Assembly (NCBI RefSeq): GCF_000003195.3 | Contig: NC_012870.2 | Location: 39,089,491 to 39,153,490, forward strand | Reading direction: 5' to 3' | Length of the DNA stretch: 64,000 nt | Source: Sorghum bicolor | Lineage: Eukaryota > Streptophyta > Magnoliopsida > Poales > Poaceae | Shown: positions 35,249 through 46,284 of the stretch, one piece after another | How the letters are laid out: every line of letters begins with the position of its first letter | Position numbering within the stretch: position 1 is the stretch's first letter | The notes under the pieces: model-generated | What the model was told of the DNA's origin: nothing | Database searches by the model: none | Seen by the model: only the letters and a program-made list of their open reading frames with translations | Program-made: the position numbers and the translations under genes

Positions 35249-36613
35249 TTGGAGTATGTTCCCCGATTGCATAATGAAGACGCTAATCGGTTAGCTCAGC
35301 ATGCCTCGGGATATCAGCCAATGATTAATGCGACATCGGCAGTCGGTGCCGGTGATTGGAGGAAAGAAATTATTGATTATCTAAAAGATCCATCCAAAAA
35401 AGTTGAAAGACGGGTTCGATTTCAAGCAACCAAGTATGTGCTCCTTGAAAATGAATTGTATTATCGAACTATCGACGGAATTCTTCTCCGATGCTTGGGT
35501 GATGATGAGGCTAGAAGTTTGATGGGGGAAATCCATGAAGGAGTGTGTGGAGCGCATCAGTCAGCTTTTAAGATGAAGTGGATGATTCGAAGGAATGGAT
35601 ATTTTTGGCCAACCATACTTGAAGATTGTTTTAAATATTTCAAGGGATGTCAAGGTTGTCAAAAGTTTGGTAATATCCAGAGAGCACCCGCATCGGCTAT
35701 GAATCCTATAATAAAGCCTTGGCCGTTCCGGGGATGGGCCATCGATCTGATCGGCCAGATTTATCCACCATCTAGCAAAGGGCATAAGTTCATTCTAGTT
35801 GCCACTGACTATTTCACTAAGTGGGTTGAAGCTATTCCTTTGAAGAAAGTCGCATCGGCCAATATGATTGATTTTGTGAAGGAGCATATTATTTACCGAT
35901 TCGGGATTCCCCAAACGATTACTACCGATCTGGGCACCATGTTCACATCGGGGGAGTTCGATGAATTCGCAATCGGTATGGGAATTAAAGTGTTGAATTC
36001 TTCTCCTTATTATGCTCAAGCCAATGGGCAGGCCGAAGCGTCTAACAAAGGAATTATCAAGCTTATTAAACGAAAGATTGAAGAAAATCCTAAGCGGTGG
36101 CACACATTATTGAATGAAGCATTGTGGTCTTATCGGATGGCTTGTCATGGATCGACCAAAGTATCACCCTATCAATTGGTGTATGGACATGATGCAGTGT
36201 TGCCTTGGGAGATTAAGACTGGATCTAGGCGATTAACTTTTCAAGATCAATTAACTTCCGATGGTTATGCCACTTTGATGACCGATGAATTGGACGATCT
36301 AGCAGGGCATCGGTTAAAAGCTTTAATGAGTATAGAAGAAAATAAGAAGAGAGTTGCTAGATGGTATGATAATAAAGTGAAGGCTAAAGAGTTTGCCGAT
36401 GGGGATTTGGTATGGAAATTAATTTTACCAATTGGGACCAAAAGTTCGAAGTTTGGAAAGTGGTCTCCTAATTGGGAGGGTCCTTATCAGATAAGTCGAT
36501 CGGCTCCTGGTAATGCCTACATTCTAGAAACCCTCGAAGGAATTGAATTTCCCGGAGCATTAAACGGCAAATATTTAAAGAAGTACTACCCCAGTATATG
36601 GGTCGATGCATAG
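35249..36613 (+). CDS. Tat integrase (in frame after a stop)
   Basis: This stretch of 454 codons has no ATG at its head because it is a direct continuation of the preceding polyprotein. It begins LEYVPRLHNEDANRLAQHAS, the usual RNase H-integrase connector. It then has an HHCC zinc region ending CQGCQKFG (about 35550-35670), the integrase core with WAIDLIGQ, TTDLGTMFTS and QAEASNK carrying the catalytic D, D and E, and a C-terminal part ending near KYLKKYYPSIW. If translated only up to the TGA, the element would lack integrase in this copy. Genuine readthrough cannot be excluded from sequence alone. Confidence 0.85.
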   Translation: MEYVPRLHNEDANRLAQHASGYQPMINATSAVGAGDWRKEIIDYLKDPSKKVERRVRFQATKYVLLENELYYRTIDGILLRCLGDDEARSLMGEIHEGVCGAHQSAFKMKWMIRRNGYFWPTILEDCFKYFKGCQGCQKFGNIQRAPASAMNPIIKPWPFRGWAIDLIGQIYPPSSKGHKFILVATDYFTKWVEAIPLKKVASANMIDFVKEHIIYRFGIPQTITTDLGTMFTSGEFDEFAIGMGIKVLNSSPYYAQANGQAEASNKGIIKLIKRKIEENPKRWHTLLNEALWSYRMACHGSTKVSPYQLVYGHDAVLPWEIKTGSRRLTFQDQLTSDGYATLMTDELDDLAGHRLKALMSIEENKKRVARWYDNKVKAKEFADGDLVWKLILPIGTKSSKFGKWSPNWEGPYQISRSAPGNAYILETLEGIEFPGALNGKYLKKYYPSIWVDA

Positions 36614-36766
36614 AAGTTTAGGTGCCGATAACACTCCTATCGGCTGGATCCAAATGCTTGGGGACAAGACTTGGTGTTTCAAAAGCTTAGGTGCCGATAA
36701 CAGTCCTATCGGCTAGACTAAAAGCTGAGGAAGCAGGAAAGCGCAGATATATTGCCGATGGAAACT
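36614..36766. other. Short spacer with two identical-stem hairpins between convergent genes
   Basis: Two 69-bp-spaced copies of GCCGATA-N7-TATCGGC (36624-36644 and 36693-36713) form perfect 7-bp stems. They lie between the integrase stop (36613) and the stop of the antisense gene (36767), so they may help end transcription from both sides. That role is inference. Confidence 0.6.
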
Positions 36767-39700
36767 CTATGTGTTAAGCAGCGTCTGGATTGCCGATATA
36801 GCGCGTAGCCAAATTTGGTTGGCTGCTTCTATCTCCTTGATGTCGTCATCGGCAAAACCTTCTATCGGCTTCAGCTTCTTCTTCAGTTGAAGTGCCTTGC
36901 GACCATGAACATTTCGCTCGTGCTCAAGAAGCCTGATGGTCTCTGGCAATTGGCTCTCTTCCTGTTGGGCTTGGGACAGAGCGTTCTCTACTTCCTTGAG
37001 TTCCGCCAACAGGGATTCTTTTCTTGCCGATAGATCGGATATCTTCTGCTTCAGCGCGTCTCCAGAAGATCTCAGGATACCGATGTTCTTGTGCTTCTCA
37101 TCGGTCAAAAGCTTCTCTTTCCTCATTTCATCGGAGAGTTGAGTCTGAGCGGCTCTATCGGCAAGACGCCGAGAAGCTCTCTGGTACTGCAGCTGGCGAC
37201 TCTCCAGATGAGCGGCTTGGAACAGGATTTCTTCAACATCGGCTGGGATTTGGCCTCTGAGAGTTCTGAACAGGGTCTTGGTAGGGTCAGAATCATCAAC
37301 CAATTGCGCTGTGTCCTGGTGAAGGAGAGCTGACAATTCTTCCAACCTGACCCTGATCTCTGCCGATGCGATGCCGACCGTCTGAGAAGAGCTTGCTTCT
37401 TCACCTTCTTCTTCAGAGAGATCGATGGCAAAGGAGAACAGGCTATCGGGAGAATCTTGTTCCTGGGAGGGAAAGCAAAATTAGCTCATACTCAGAGAAT
37501 CGGCAAATAATGCTAACGGTAAACGGTGACTTACTTGCTTCAAGGCGATCTCTTGTCTTTGACTGAGAAGTACTGACGGAGCTACAGGCTGATCGGCCAA
37601 AGATGCCGATGGAGCTACAGGTTGATCGGCTGAGATTGCCGATGGAACAATATCAACTGAAAGAAGACAAAAGGAGTTATGAGACTAAATAAGAATAAGT
37701 TCATCGGTAGCGATATTGTTAAAGTATGTTACCTGGAGGAGGGACAACGGTTGTCTGAACCGGGAGAACTGCCGATGGTATAACTGGACCCACCGGGCCA
37801 GTTGTTTGTTCACCCATGTCAGCTGATGTATCTTCTGTTTGAGATCCTTCCTGTTGGGGTTCTTCTATCTGTGGTGCTTCCTGCATAGGTGGGGGAGATG
37901 GTGCTTGCTGTGGCTGGGCTTCTAGAGAAGAAGGAGAAGATTCCACCGGAATTGGAGATACCGGAGGAGGAGGGGGAATTGCTACCTTCTGGCGCTTTGT
38001 TCCAGTCTTAGCACCCGTGGTGCCCTTTCTCTTGGGTTGGCTAGACTGGGGGCATCGGTACTCTCACGCCTGGCTTTCGCCGATGCGCCGGTTTGCTGCA
38101 ATAATGAACAAGAGTTTATAAGCATAAATATAGCCGATATAAAGATAGTCAGCATAAAGGAAAAGATTTGACAAATTGCCTTGAAAGCCCGCGCGAGAGT
38201 GGGAGCAGCTACCGTTGGTGATGTCTGGGTTCTTCTGGTGGTGACTTTCCTGAGGCGTACACCCCGATGCACGATGGAAGCTAGAGTGGGAGCATTGTGG
38301 CCGATTGAGGAAATCGGGCCTGATGGAAACAAGTCGATCGGCCTGCCACTCCTGCTAACCAACGGAGGAATATTATCAACCTGCAAAAGGAATACAAGGG
38401 TAAGCTGCCGATGGAGGTAATATTGAGAAAATGAAACGTTGGTTTGAGTTACTTACAGTGTCATCAGGAACTTCGTATTCGGAGTCAATCATGCCGCGGA
38501 ATGAAAGTGCCGATCTACAGAACAGATGCTCTTTCCATTCTGCCCACCATAACTTGTATGCCTGAGTGATAAAAGCAGCCGGGACCCATTCTGACAGATC
38601 TACATCTATATCGGCGTTTGGTGGTAGTTGGGCTGCTCGAGTCCACTCAAGAAGGTTGTTGATAGTTTCTCTGGGTTTTATCACATCGGCATAAGGAAGT
38701 GCAATCGGCAACTGGCCGAAAGCTAGCTGGCGAGCAAATGCCGATGGATTGTAAAATTCGTAAGTTTGAGGGGAGGTTTTTGTGCTACCAAAGAAATTCA
38801 CTGGAATGATTCTGGGAGTCACAATTGCCATCATCGCCTCATTGTCCCTGTCGAGAGCTTCATCAAATGGATTGAAGGTCAGAGGGAGCATGCTATCTGG
38901 GTCATCATAAGCCAACCATGGTCGTTCGTCTCTGGTCAAACCCTCATACAGAGTCTGGAAGAATCGGCCGATCTGATCTGGATTACCCCCTGAACCAGGC
39001 AGAACTATGACAACTTCGCCAAAGTTCAAGGGGGCGCGTGTTGCCGATTCCTCTTCACCCAATACATGGTTTTCAGCTATATCTCTTGGGAAACGCTGTG
39101 TGAACAGGTTGAAGTTGAGACGCTTGTGCAGATGCAGATTGAGCCACATGTTGACAAACCACCAGGGGCCTCCCAAGTTGCCAGTGGATTGGCCGAGCAG
39201 AAGTTTCTGGGCTACTTGATGGAGAAGGTGGTAAGCAGCGCCAAGCAAGTATCGGCCGAGAGGGAATCGGCCACCGTTAGCCAGTCTTTCTGCTGCCGAT
39301 AGGTAGACAGAAGTCGGTCCTGCCGATCGACCACAGAATACAAACTTGTCCAGCCACATGTTCAGAAAGGTGGTTTGTTCCTTTATGGTGACAGATCCTT
39401 TCCCACGGTACTTCTGAATGTACCCCGACCAACCGCCGATAGCGCGAGTCTCCACTTTGGCACTAGGGGCAGTATCAAAAAAGTGGGTGCTATCGGCAGA
39501 AGATATATCTAGACCAGTAAGCATGGCTACATCGGCAAGAGTAGGAGAAGCAGGGCCGTGGCCAAAGGCAAAAGCATTGAGGGTGTCTGACCAAAAGTAG
39601 GATGCAGCTATCAGCAGTGACTCGTTTCTATGCATATCGGCAATGGACAATCTGATGCATTGGGCTAGATTCCTTTCACCAAACTGAACTTCATTAGAGT

Positions 39701-40062
39701 TGCTGACCCTCAAGAACCAGTCTTTCCACCCTACAGTTGGGCTGGGCCAAGAGCGGAAGGTGTCCTTCCACAGATCTAAGGAAAAATTTTCGGCTCTGAA
39801 GGGGATCCTGTTGGTTTCTGCGTTGATAAGGTCAGTTGGATCCGGGTCCCCTAGAGAGCCGAGGCATTGAAGGTGTGGTTGATCGGTGGGGATGACAATT
39901 TTGTTGGACAATTCCTAGTGATTTTGGGCGTAAAAAGAAATACAAAGAGGAAAGAAAAGGAAGATGTTCAGTAAAATGGATTGCGAGTGAACAGGGATAT
40001 GAAGAAAAATACAGAAGACGGGGTGGAGATTTGACCTCAGGGACGACGAACCCGACGGCCAT
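36767..40062 (-). CDS. Antisense gene of the Tat element: plant-mobile-domain-like protein with coiled-coil tail
   Basis: The proposed model starts with a nine-codon first exon from ATG 40062 to 40036. Exon 2 runs 39914-38457 and joins in phase, with CACTAG acceptor and GTAAGT donor. It encodes a long globular domain with FRSWPSPTVGWKDWFLRV, ADVAMLTGLDI and FVNMWLNLHL, resembling the plant mobile (aminotransferase-like) domain. Exons follow at about 38381-38180, 38099-37984 and 37947-37740, the last Pro/Gln-rich. The final exon (about 37465-36767) has a Gln/Glu/Lys-rich coiled coil of about 150 residues. All internal frames are open. A TATA box lies at 40220-40211. Antisense extra ORFs are known in Tat-group elements. 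Their role is unsettled, and I infer none. Confidence 0.72.
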
Positions 40063-40210
40063 CTTGCTGCGAAGGAAGCGTTTGAAGGCGCCGGAGTTGG
40101 TGAAGAGGGGTACTTGTCGGAGACCTTGGGAGTTTTTGGTGGCGCCGCCGCTGGAAAAGTAAAGTTGGGTAGTAGAATGGTGTGATGGGGAAGGAGTACC
40201 CAAGAAGGAA

Positions 40211-40220
40211 CTATTTATAG
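40211..40220 (-). promoter_or_regulatory. TATA box of the antisense gene
   Basis: Minus strand reads CTATAAATAG, about 150 bases upstream of the proposed ATG at 40062. No other ATG is seen between, supporting this start. Confidence 0.65.
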
Positions 40221-40301
40221 GACAAAATGGGCAAGGGCAAATCCGACTTATCTCTTTGCCGCATCCGAGAAATCCGAGGGTACTCAGGTGGAATATCTCT
40301 T

Positions 40302-40750
40302 TTCCACGTAAGCTGGTTACAAGTAACAATCAAGGAATGGTTATCACAATTAAGTTGGAGTCTGGATTGAGTAGAATAAAAAATTAGTACGCAGCTTACA
40401 ATTATTTGGTTTGCAATTTCTTCTTTGACTTCTTCCTTTATATGCTTCCAAGTATTCACTCCAATTAGTGGTGCCCATTTCTTTGTATACAGTACGATCT
40501 CATCGACAAATGCACGGCGGTTTGGTCCAATGGGACCTCCACGAACTTCTGAAAATTCTATTGTGAGTCTTTGAGTGCGTTGTGTTGACACCGTTTTTGG
40601 GCACGTGTCTGGGATGGCAGGATAAGGTGGCAGTACGATGTTTACAAAGTGGGTTGCCGATGAGGATGGTTGCCGATGAGGGAGAGGTTGAACGTGACTA
40701 AGTCCACAGGCAGTAATATGGTGCCGATGGCTAGATAAGAAAGTCTGCCG
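40302..40750 (+). repeat. Exact 449-bp copy of 28817-29265 (CACTA flank plus LTR start)
   Basis: The first 281 bases repeat CACTA exon/intron sequence that lies left of the Tat insertion, and the last 168 are LTR. I see no mismatch by eye. The junction with Tat internal DNA shares only TTCCACG with the original context. A CACTA flank should not lie between the internal region and the 3' LTR. See findings for assembly and haplotype explanations. Confidence 0.9.
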
Positions 40751-41278
40751 ATGACTATGGCAAAGGGTCTGCCGATGATGCAAAGAGGGAGTCCGGAAGC
40801 TGCCGGTCGTTATGTGGAGGAGTTTCGGTTTGTCACGAGGGATAGTTTTGTTATTTCCTTAATTATTTGCATCGTTTTGTATACGGATTCCGTGTAATTT
40901 GGAATTCGAATTCTAATCGTGTCTGGTTGTAGCTCTTTGAGCAGGGTATAAATGTAGACCCTAGGGCCTTGTAATAGATCATCAATCAAGGAATCAAACA
41001 CACGTTTTTACTCATATTCCAGCATTTACTTTTCGACGACTTCGTCATACTTTTTCCTTTTGTTACGAGTTCTTAGGAATTCGTCGACTTAAGCTCGGCG
41101 TGTTCTCAAGTTCCGCGTGAGTACCTCTTAGCCGTGACATCCGGGCGCATCGCTGTTGTCAGGACTAAAGTATTCGAGTTATCACCTTTGCCGATAGCAA
41201 GGTCAAATCGGCTGGCACGCCTTAACGTTTGAATCGGGTATTAGCCCTTTGTGTTTGCAGATCAGTTTTGCATCAACA
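40583..41278 (+). repeat. 3' LTR of the Tat element (696 bp)
   Basis: From TGTTGACACC to CATCAACA, with terminal inverted TGTTGA/TCAACA. It contains a TATAAA at 40947-40952 in a good promoter context and several TGCCGAT words. It is followed by CGTTC, the near-match of the left CGTTG. Confidence 0.9.
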
Positions 41279-43329
41279 CGTTCCTTAACTCTCTTGTTGC
41301 TAACTGCAAATCCTTTAACGGTTCCACGCCCTGATTTCTTGCCATCTTTGGAGCCATGTGCTAGGACAAAAACAATAATAAACTTGAGTTGTTATAGTTT
41401 TCCATTAAGATTACTGAACTAAATATTAATAGTATAAGAATCATCACAAACCATTTTCCTGTTTCCTTGCCTTCCTTGCATGGCTTGGCCTATTTGAGTT
41501 TGATATTGGTGTCATACTGCTTCCATTACTTTCATCAGCTTCAATTATAATACCATTGTTGTCTTGGGGCTCGACAAATGCCACTACACACAAGGTAAAC
41601 ATCTTCAGTTTAAAAAACTTGAAGTCAAAAACAGTTGTTGTAAAAGGAACATTAATTACTAATTTCTTCAAGGTCCCCTGACGCCCTCAAATATTCTCTA
41701 TATGTGATCACTATTTTATCCCTAAAGTCATCCTTTAAATCTGTTAGACATGAAAACCATGTTAGAAAAAGGTGTAGCACATACGAAGTTTTTCAGATTC
41801 CAAACAATATGAATACATACGCAGAAACATAGAAGGTTTACCTTTGGATTGCTGTGGTGGTAGTTCTTCCAGCCAGACCTTGTATGCATCAAATTCCTCA
41901 TCCATAAACGGATGCTCATCTTCTTCATGTTGCTGCCTTGGTCGCTTCATTGGTGCTATGCTGACTTGCTGTCTTCTCTCTGGCTGTTGTGAGAGTACTA
42001 ATCTGATTTCCTTCTCCATCTCAGTGTCTTGTATCATCATCTCTGCATGTTTGATATAATCGACAGGCTCAAGACTAGCTACATCTGTTCCACAACGCTT
42101 CTTGTAATACAAAAAGTCCCGAGCAGCATATCCAAGTTGATCCTTCATAGATGTCAAGACTGACAATTTTATAGCAGCCCTTTCTACTTTGAACATTACA
42201 TACTCCTGATCTGGAAGTCCATTCTTGCAATGAACATAAATAGTCCATAATTCACCTGTACCACTGCATTGATAGGATAAAGGTTGATAAGTAAATACAC
42301 ATGTATATAGTAAACAATTAAATTTTAAGCCAGGCAAATTGCAGTAGCAACTAAACAAGAAAGATTTCATTTGAAGCTGAAACTGGTATGATAAGATTTC
42401 ATTAGCAATAGTAGGCAGCCACCTCTGCTGGTCTGGCCTATTTCCCATGGCTTCCTCATCTATGGATTGACAGTATCTCACCAGAAAAAATCCCACCACA
42501 CCTAACTGAAGTTGCCTGAATTGTCCAGGTGACTGAAATCTAGGAGGCGTGTAATAAAAGATACTATTGCTAATGCACAAACAGAAATACGGAGCACGGT
42601 AATTCCTCTAATTGACCAAACAGTGCCTAAGCAGAGGAACACAAGTGGTGAAGGTGTGAAGAAGCATAATTCGTAAACAAACATATTATATAGTACAATT
42701 GTAATCAGATGCAACACATATCAACTGCTGAGGTAATTTTATGATTTCACTCATCAATCATACAAAATAGACAGCATCACCAAGCCATCAGGTAATTTCA
42801 AGTAAGCAAAGCGAGTAGCTCACTCATCAGAATAACATGGATTATTAGATCAAAAAGTAACACAATCCAGAAAAAATTCTCACAACCATGAACATATACA
42901 GATTAATTTACTAGGCTAAAAATGTGAAACTATCCAAAGCAACCTCTCAACAAAAAAACTTGAATTGATGGATACATAAAGAAAAACATTGATCTCAACA
43001 CATGTACTTCAACTAATTAACTCCACTGGGCTCCACCAGTATTGCCGTGGGGCAAAAATCACAAATCTAATAAACTAGATTACGCAAACAATGTACCTAG
43101 GGGTATATGAAGTGGTGAATCCATTGTTGTCTTCGATTTCGAGGGTGGCTTCAATATATCGACCGACGCTAGAGGAGTTGTCGTCGTTTCGGGAGCTGAT
43201 GCCCTGAGGAGCAGGCGATCTCCTGGCTGGAGGCGTCGCCGGGGGTGGCCTCGACGATGGATTCGACGTAGGGGACGCCCTGGACCAAGTTGGCGTCGTT
43301 GGCATCCTGGATGGCGGCGGCGGCACCAT
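41279..43329 (-). pseudogene. CACTA second gene (Ptta/En/Spm-type), 5' exons
   Basis: Start ATG at 43329 in a GC-rich first exon (Pro/Ser/Arg-rich, to 43097 with a GTAC donor). Exon 2 begins 42539 after CCTAG and joins in phase, containing the RYCQSIDEEAMGNRPDQQRW segment. Exon 3 (42263-41842) has GELWTIYVHCKNGLPDQEYV, a possible protein-interaction domain, and a region rich in Gln and Glu. Smaller exons follow at about 41740-41662, 41585-41452 and 41362-41279, the last interrupted by the Tat element. The rest is at 29097-27242. Introns have clear AG/GT borders. No stop is seen inside these 5' exons. Confidence 0.72.
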
Positions 43330-43444
43330 GGCTTTGCCTACAGCCGGAGTGGGTGCTGGAGTAATTAGGGTTTGGGAAAGAGATATTAGCTGGGAGGTTA
43401 ATTATTTCCCTAACACGCTGGGAGGCGGGGACAGGAGGGGACAC

Positions 43445-43875
43445 GGAGAATTTTTCGCGCTCGGCTGAAACTGTGCGCGCGACATGAAAAATTGGCGCCC
43501 AAATTTTTGGTACAGCACACTTAGGCGCCCCTGCCCTTTCAATTAAGTTTTAATAAATTTTAAAGTTTATTAAAAAAATGTTTTTAAATATTTAAAACAT
43601 AAACAAACTGCTATATCTTCAAAATAAATAACTAAATATAACTTATTTATTAGTTTCATAAATACTTAGTAGTAAGATGTTTAACCATGATTTTATTGAT
43701 CAAGATCGATCATGAGTGTGACAAGTATCAAAAGTTATACAACAACTTAATGTGGTACTTTGTGGCATATGCCATGACATTTGATTTAGGACAAGAGTAA
43801 TTATGAAGTTAGGTAGATGTGCCATGATACTCCATGATACTCGATAGGACAAGATGTCACATACGGCATGGTAGA
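43445..43875. other. AT-rich CACTA spacer upstream of the second gene
   Basis: It precedes the start of the minus-strand gene and presumably holds its promoter. No convincing TATA box or gene is picked out. ATATA-like words are too common to choose one. Confidence 0.4.
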
Positions 43876-43990
43876 GATAGTAGTAGTAGTGATAGTAGTA
43901 GTAGTAGTAATGATACTACATGATACTCGTTATAGTATGTAGTAGTGATAGTAGTAGTAGTAGTGGTGGTGATAGTAGTAGTAGTAGCCC
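43876..43990 (+). repeat. Imperfect (TAG)n microsatellite
   Basis: Runs of TAG broken by TGATAG, ATGATACTACATGATACTCG and GTGGTG variants. Confidence 0.9.
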
Positions 43991-43992
43991 TG

Positions 43993-44155
43993 TTCTAAAT
44001 AGCGCGCTATAGCGGACGCTATAGCGTCATTTAGCGTTTGTGGAAGAGGACTGCTAAGCTATGGGGATTTTAATGCTAAATGATTGTTCCTGCTATTAGC
44101 GGCTAATAGCATGCTAATTTCGCTAAATTAGGTTAGTTTAGCGCCGCTATTTGGC
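43993..44155 (+). mobile_element. Small fold-back (MITE-like) element
   Basis: The termini are inverted: AAATAGCGCGCTATAGC on the left and AGCGCCGCTATTT on the right. More inverted GCTATAGC/GCTAATAGC words lie inside. GCCCTG occurs just outside both ends and may be part of an 8-bp hAT-type target duplication (GCCCTGTT and GCCCTGGG). It carries no coding capacity. Confidence 0.5.
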
Positions 44156-44943
44156 CCTGGGATTCATTTCTATCGACCCAAATAACTTGGAGGCCCAAAT
44201 AGCAGAGATATACCCATATGTGATGTATGTTATTATTGATGTATCATGTATGAACTACGAACAACAGGACTTACCATTGAGTATAAAAAAATTGTAAAAC
44301 CAGAGGTATCAAGCAAGCAAGACTTACCATTCAGTAAAAAAAATTGTAAAACCAGAGGTATCAAACAAGTAAGAATTTTTTTTTGTAAATATATGATATG
44401 GTAGGAGCGTAGGACATAGTCTTTTGGATGTTAATGGTATGGCCTGGCAGGACCTAGTGTGTTCCTAAGTTATCTGAACTTAATCAGTAATGAATAGCTA
44501 GTACTATTGGTGGTTGTGAATCGTACTGATAAATTATAGCTAGTAGTATCAGTAAGTTATAGCTAGTAGTATCAGTAATGTTAATCAGTTATAAACATAC
44601 TCAAAGTACTGGTGTATTGTGTTAGTGTTTTGTTTCAAAATTTCTAGTAAAATTTTGTAAAAAGTGAATAAGTGTTAGTGTTTTGTTTAAAAATTAAAAA
44701 AATGTTGGCCTGCATAGGGCCAGTTGACTCATTAGGCTCAACTGAAGGGAGCCCAACAAAGCTTACAGGCCCAAGCAGGCCCAAACAAGTATCAGATGAC
44801 ATGTGTAACAAGGAGTTCAAAGTGGCTGCCTCCCTTGAGCTTTTAACCTGTGTTTGATATCTCCAAACTGACGAGGTGGTGCTATTCTTGAGGGCATAAA
44901 ACACATTAGCTTGGAAGTAGTTAAATGGGCTGGCCCACTGCGC

Positions 44944-44949
44944 TATATA
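44944..44949 (+). promoter_or_regulatory. Probable TATA box of the captured gene
   Basis: TATATA about 140 bases upstream of ATG 45087, in front of a C-rich leader. This arrangement is typical of a grass gene promoter. The preceding 44160-44940 has no gene. Confidence 0.5.
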
Positions 44950-45612
44950 CTTCTGGTCTCCGTGGACACCCTGCCTCCCAACCCCCCAATCCCCCACCTC
45001 GTCATTCCCCAATCACCCACCTCCCCTACCCGAGCGACGGTTGCGAGGTGAAGACGAATCCGAAGCGGCAACGAAGGTGCGCCGCCATGGCTGGCACCAA
45101 GCACAGGCCTGCCAGTTCGCCGCCACGCACGCAGGCCTGCCGCCGCCGCCGTCCAGTTTCTGATCCTCGTGGACTCCGACTCGGACTCCGAGGTCCCGCC
45201 GGCTGCCACTGAGAAGAGGTCCACTGCCGCCGCCGCCGTCGGGAAGGAGAAGGAAGTTGAGCGAGCGTCGGCACGCACTGAGAAGAGCGGATCCGCCACA
45301 TTCAAGAGGACCACCAAAGGGGCGATGCCCGCGTCGAAGAAGAAGGGACCCCCTTACGGGGGGCCGACGTCCGCATCCATGAAGAAGGGATCCGCCTCTT
45401 ACAAGAAGGCCATCGACGGGGGGGGCGTCAGCGTCCAAGCAGAAGAAGAAGGTATGGAAATCCCCCTTCCTCCTCCCTCCCTCCATGAAATGTGATGCTT
45501 CATTTGATCGATGTGCAATTTTTGTGTTAGCTTCCTGATGTGTTGTAGATGCTCTGTGATTTATCTTGTGATTTTTGGTACATTATTTGTTAGTTTGGTG
45601 ACCACTGGCTAT

Positions 45613-45730
45613 AAAGCATGCATGTATGTGAAAATGGAAAAGAATATTAGGGCTATAAAGCATGCATGTATGTGAAAATGGAAAAGAATGTTAGGGCTAT
45701 AAAGCATGCATGTATGTGAAAATGGAAAAG
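45613..45730 (+). repeat. 44-bp tandem repeat, about 2.7 copies
   Basis: Units of the form TATAAAGCATGCATGTATGT followed by GAAAATGGAAAAGAATRTTAGGGC, nearly identical. They lie in the intron of the captured gene. Confidence 0.92.
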
Positions 45731-45819
45731 AAGTTCCTCTACCTTGCATGAAATTTTCCCAGATATCATAGATCTTTAGGTATAGTTGTTTTAGTATACT
45801 ATTGTTGTGTGTGGCAGAT

Positions 45820-46279
45820 TGTCGACGAAAGCTGGTCGGCAGTCTACCTTGGGGTATACCCACGGTAGTAGTTTGTCGGTAGACGGTGCGCAAACTACGA
45901 ACTCGATGGTGACGCAAGACACGGACAAGATTTTTATCCAGGTTCGGCCGCCGACTTGGCGTAATACCTACGTCCTTCGTCTGGTTGTATTGATTTTTGT
46001 TCAGAGAATAATCTGTCCTAAGGGGGTCCTTTGCCCCTCCTTATATAGTCCAGAGGGTAGGGTTACAGATCTGGAAACTAATCCTAGTCGGTTACAATTG
46101 CCATGGATAGTTTGATATCAATTCCTATTCTAACCGACTAGAATCCTGCTTGATCTCCACGTCTTGTTTCCTTGCGCGAAACTCCGAGCAGTCGGATCAA
46201 GCCTCGAGCTGTCCTCGTGATGGGCCAAGCCTCCTGGCCCAAGTCTAGCCGTAAGGGTATAGGGGTTTATACCCCCACA
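45820..46279 (+). mobile_element. Solo LTR (460 bp)
   Basis: It begins TGTCGACG, ends CCCCACA and is flanked on both sides by CAGAT (45815-45819 and 46280-46284), a perfect 5-bp target duplication. It contains a TATATAG box near 46043 in a GC-rich context. No internal retrotransposon sequence is present, so it is a solo LTR left by recombination. The family is not determined. Confidence 0.82.
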
Positions 46280-46284
46280 CAGAT

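Larger units (their letters stand above)
29098..41278 (+). mobile_element. Tat-lineage Ty3/gypsy retrotransposon in a CACTA exon
   Basis: LTRs begin TGTTGACACC and end CATCAACA. The element has gag-pol with two RNase H domains, an integrase frame and an antisense gene before the 3' LTR, a combination seen in the Tat group. It sits in opposite orientation to the CACTA gene whose exon it splits. The flanks are CGTTG (29093-29097) and CGTTC (41279-41283), a 4-of-5 target duplication. The host exon frame is consistent across the site. The 5' LTR end and primer site fall in the N gap. The expected 3' end of the internal region is replaced by a copy of CACTA flank (40302-40582). Confidence 0.88.

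Noticed and set aside
40302..40582. A second genuine CACTA gene copy next to the Tat LTR
   Set aside because: The copy is exact, only 281 bp long, and adjoins the LTR just as at the original site. Haplotype mixing or mis-assembly explains it better.
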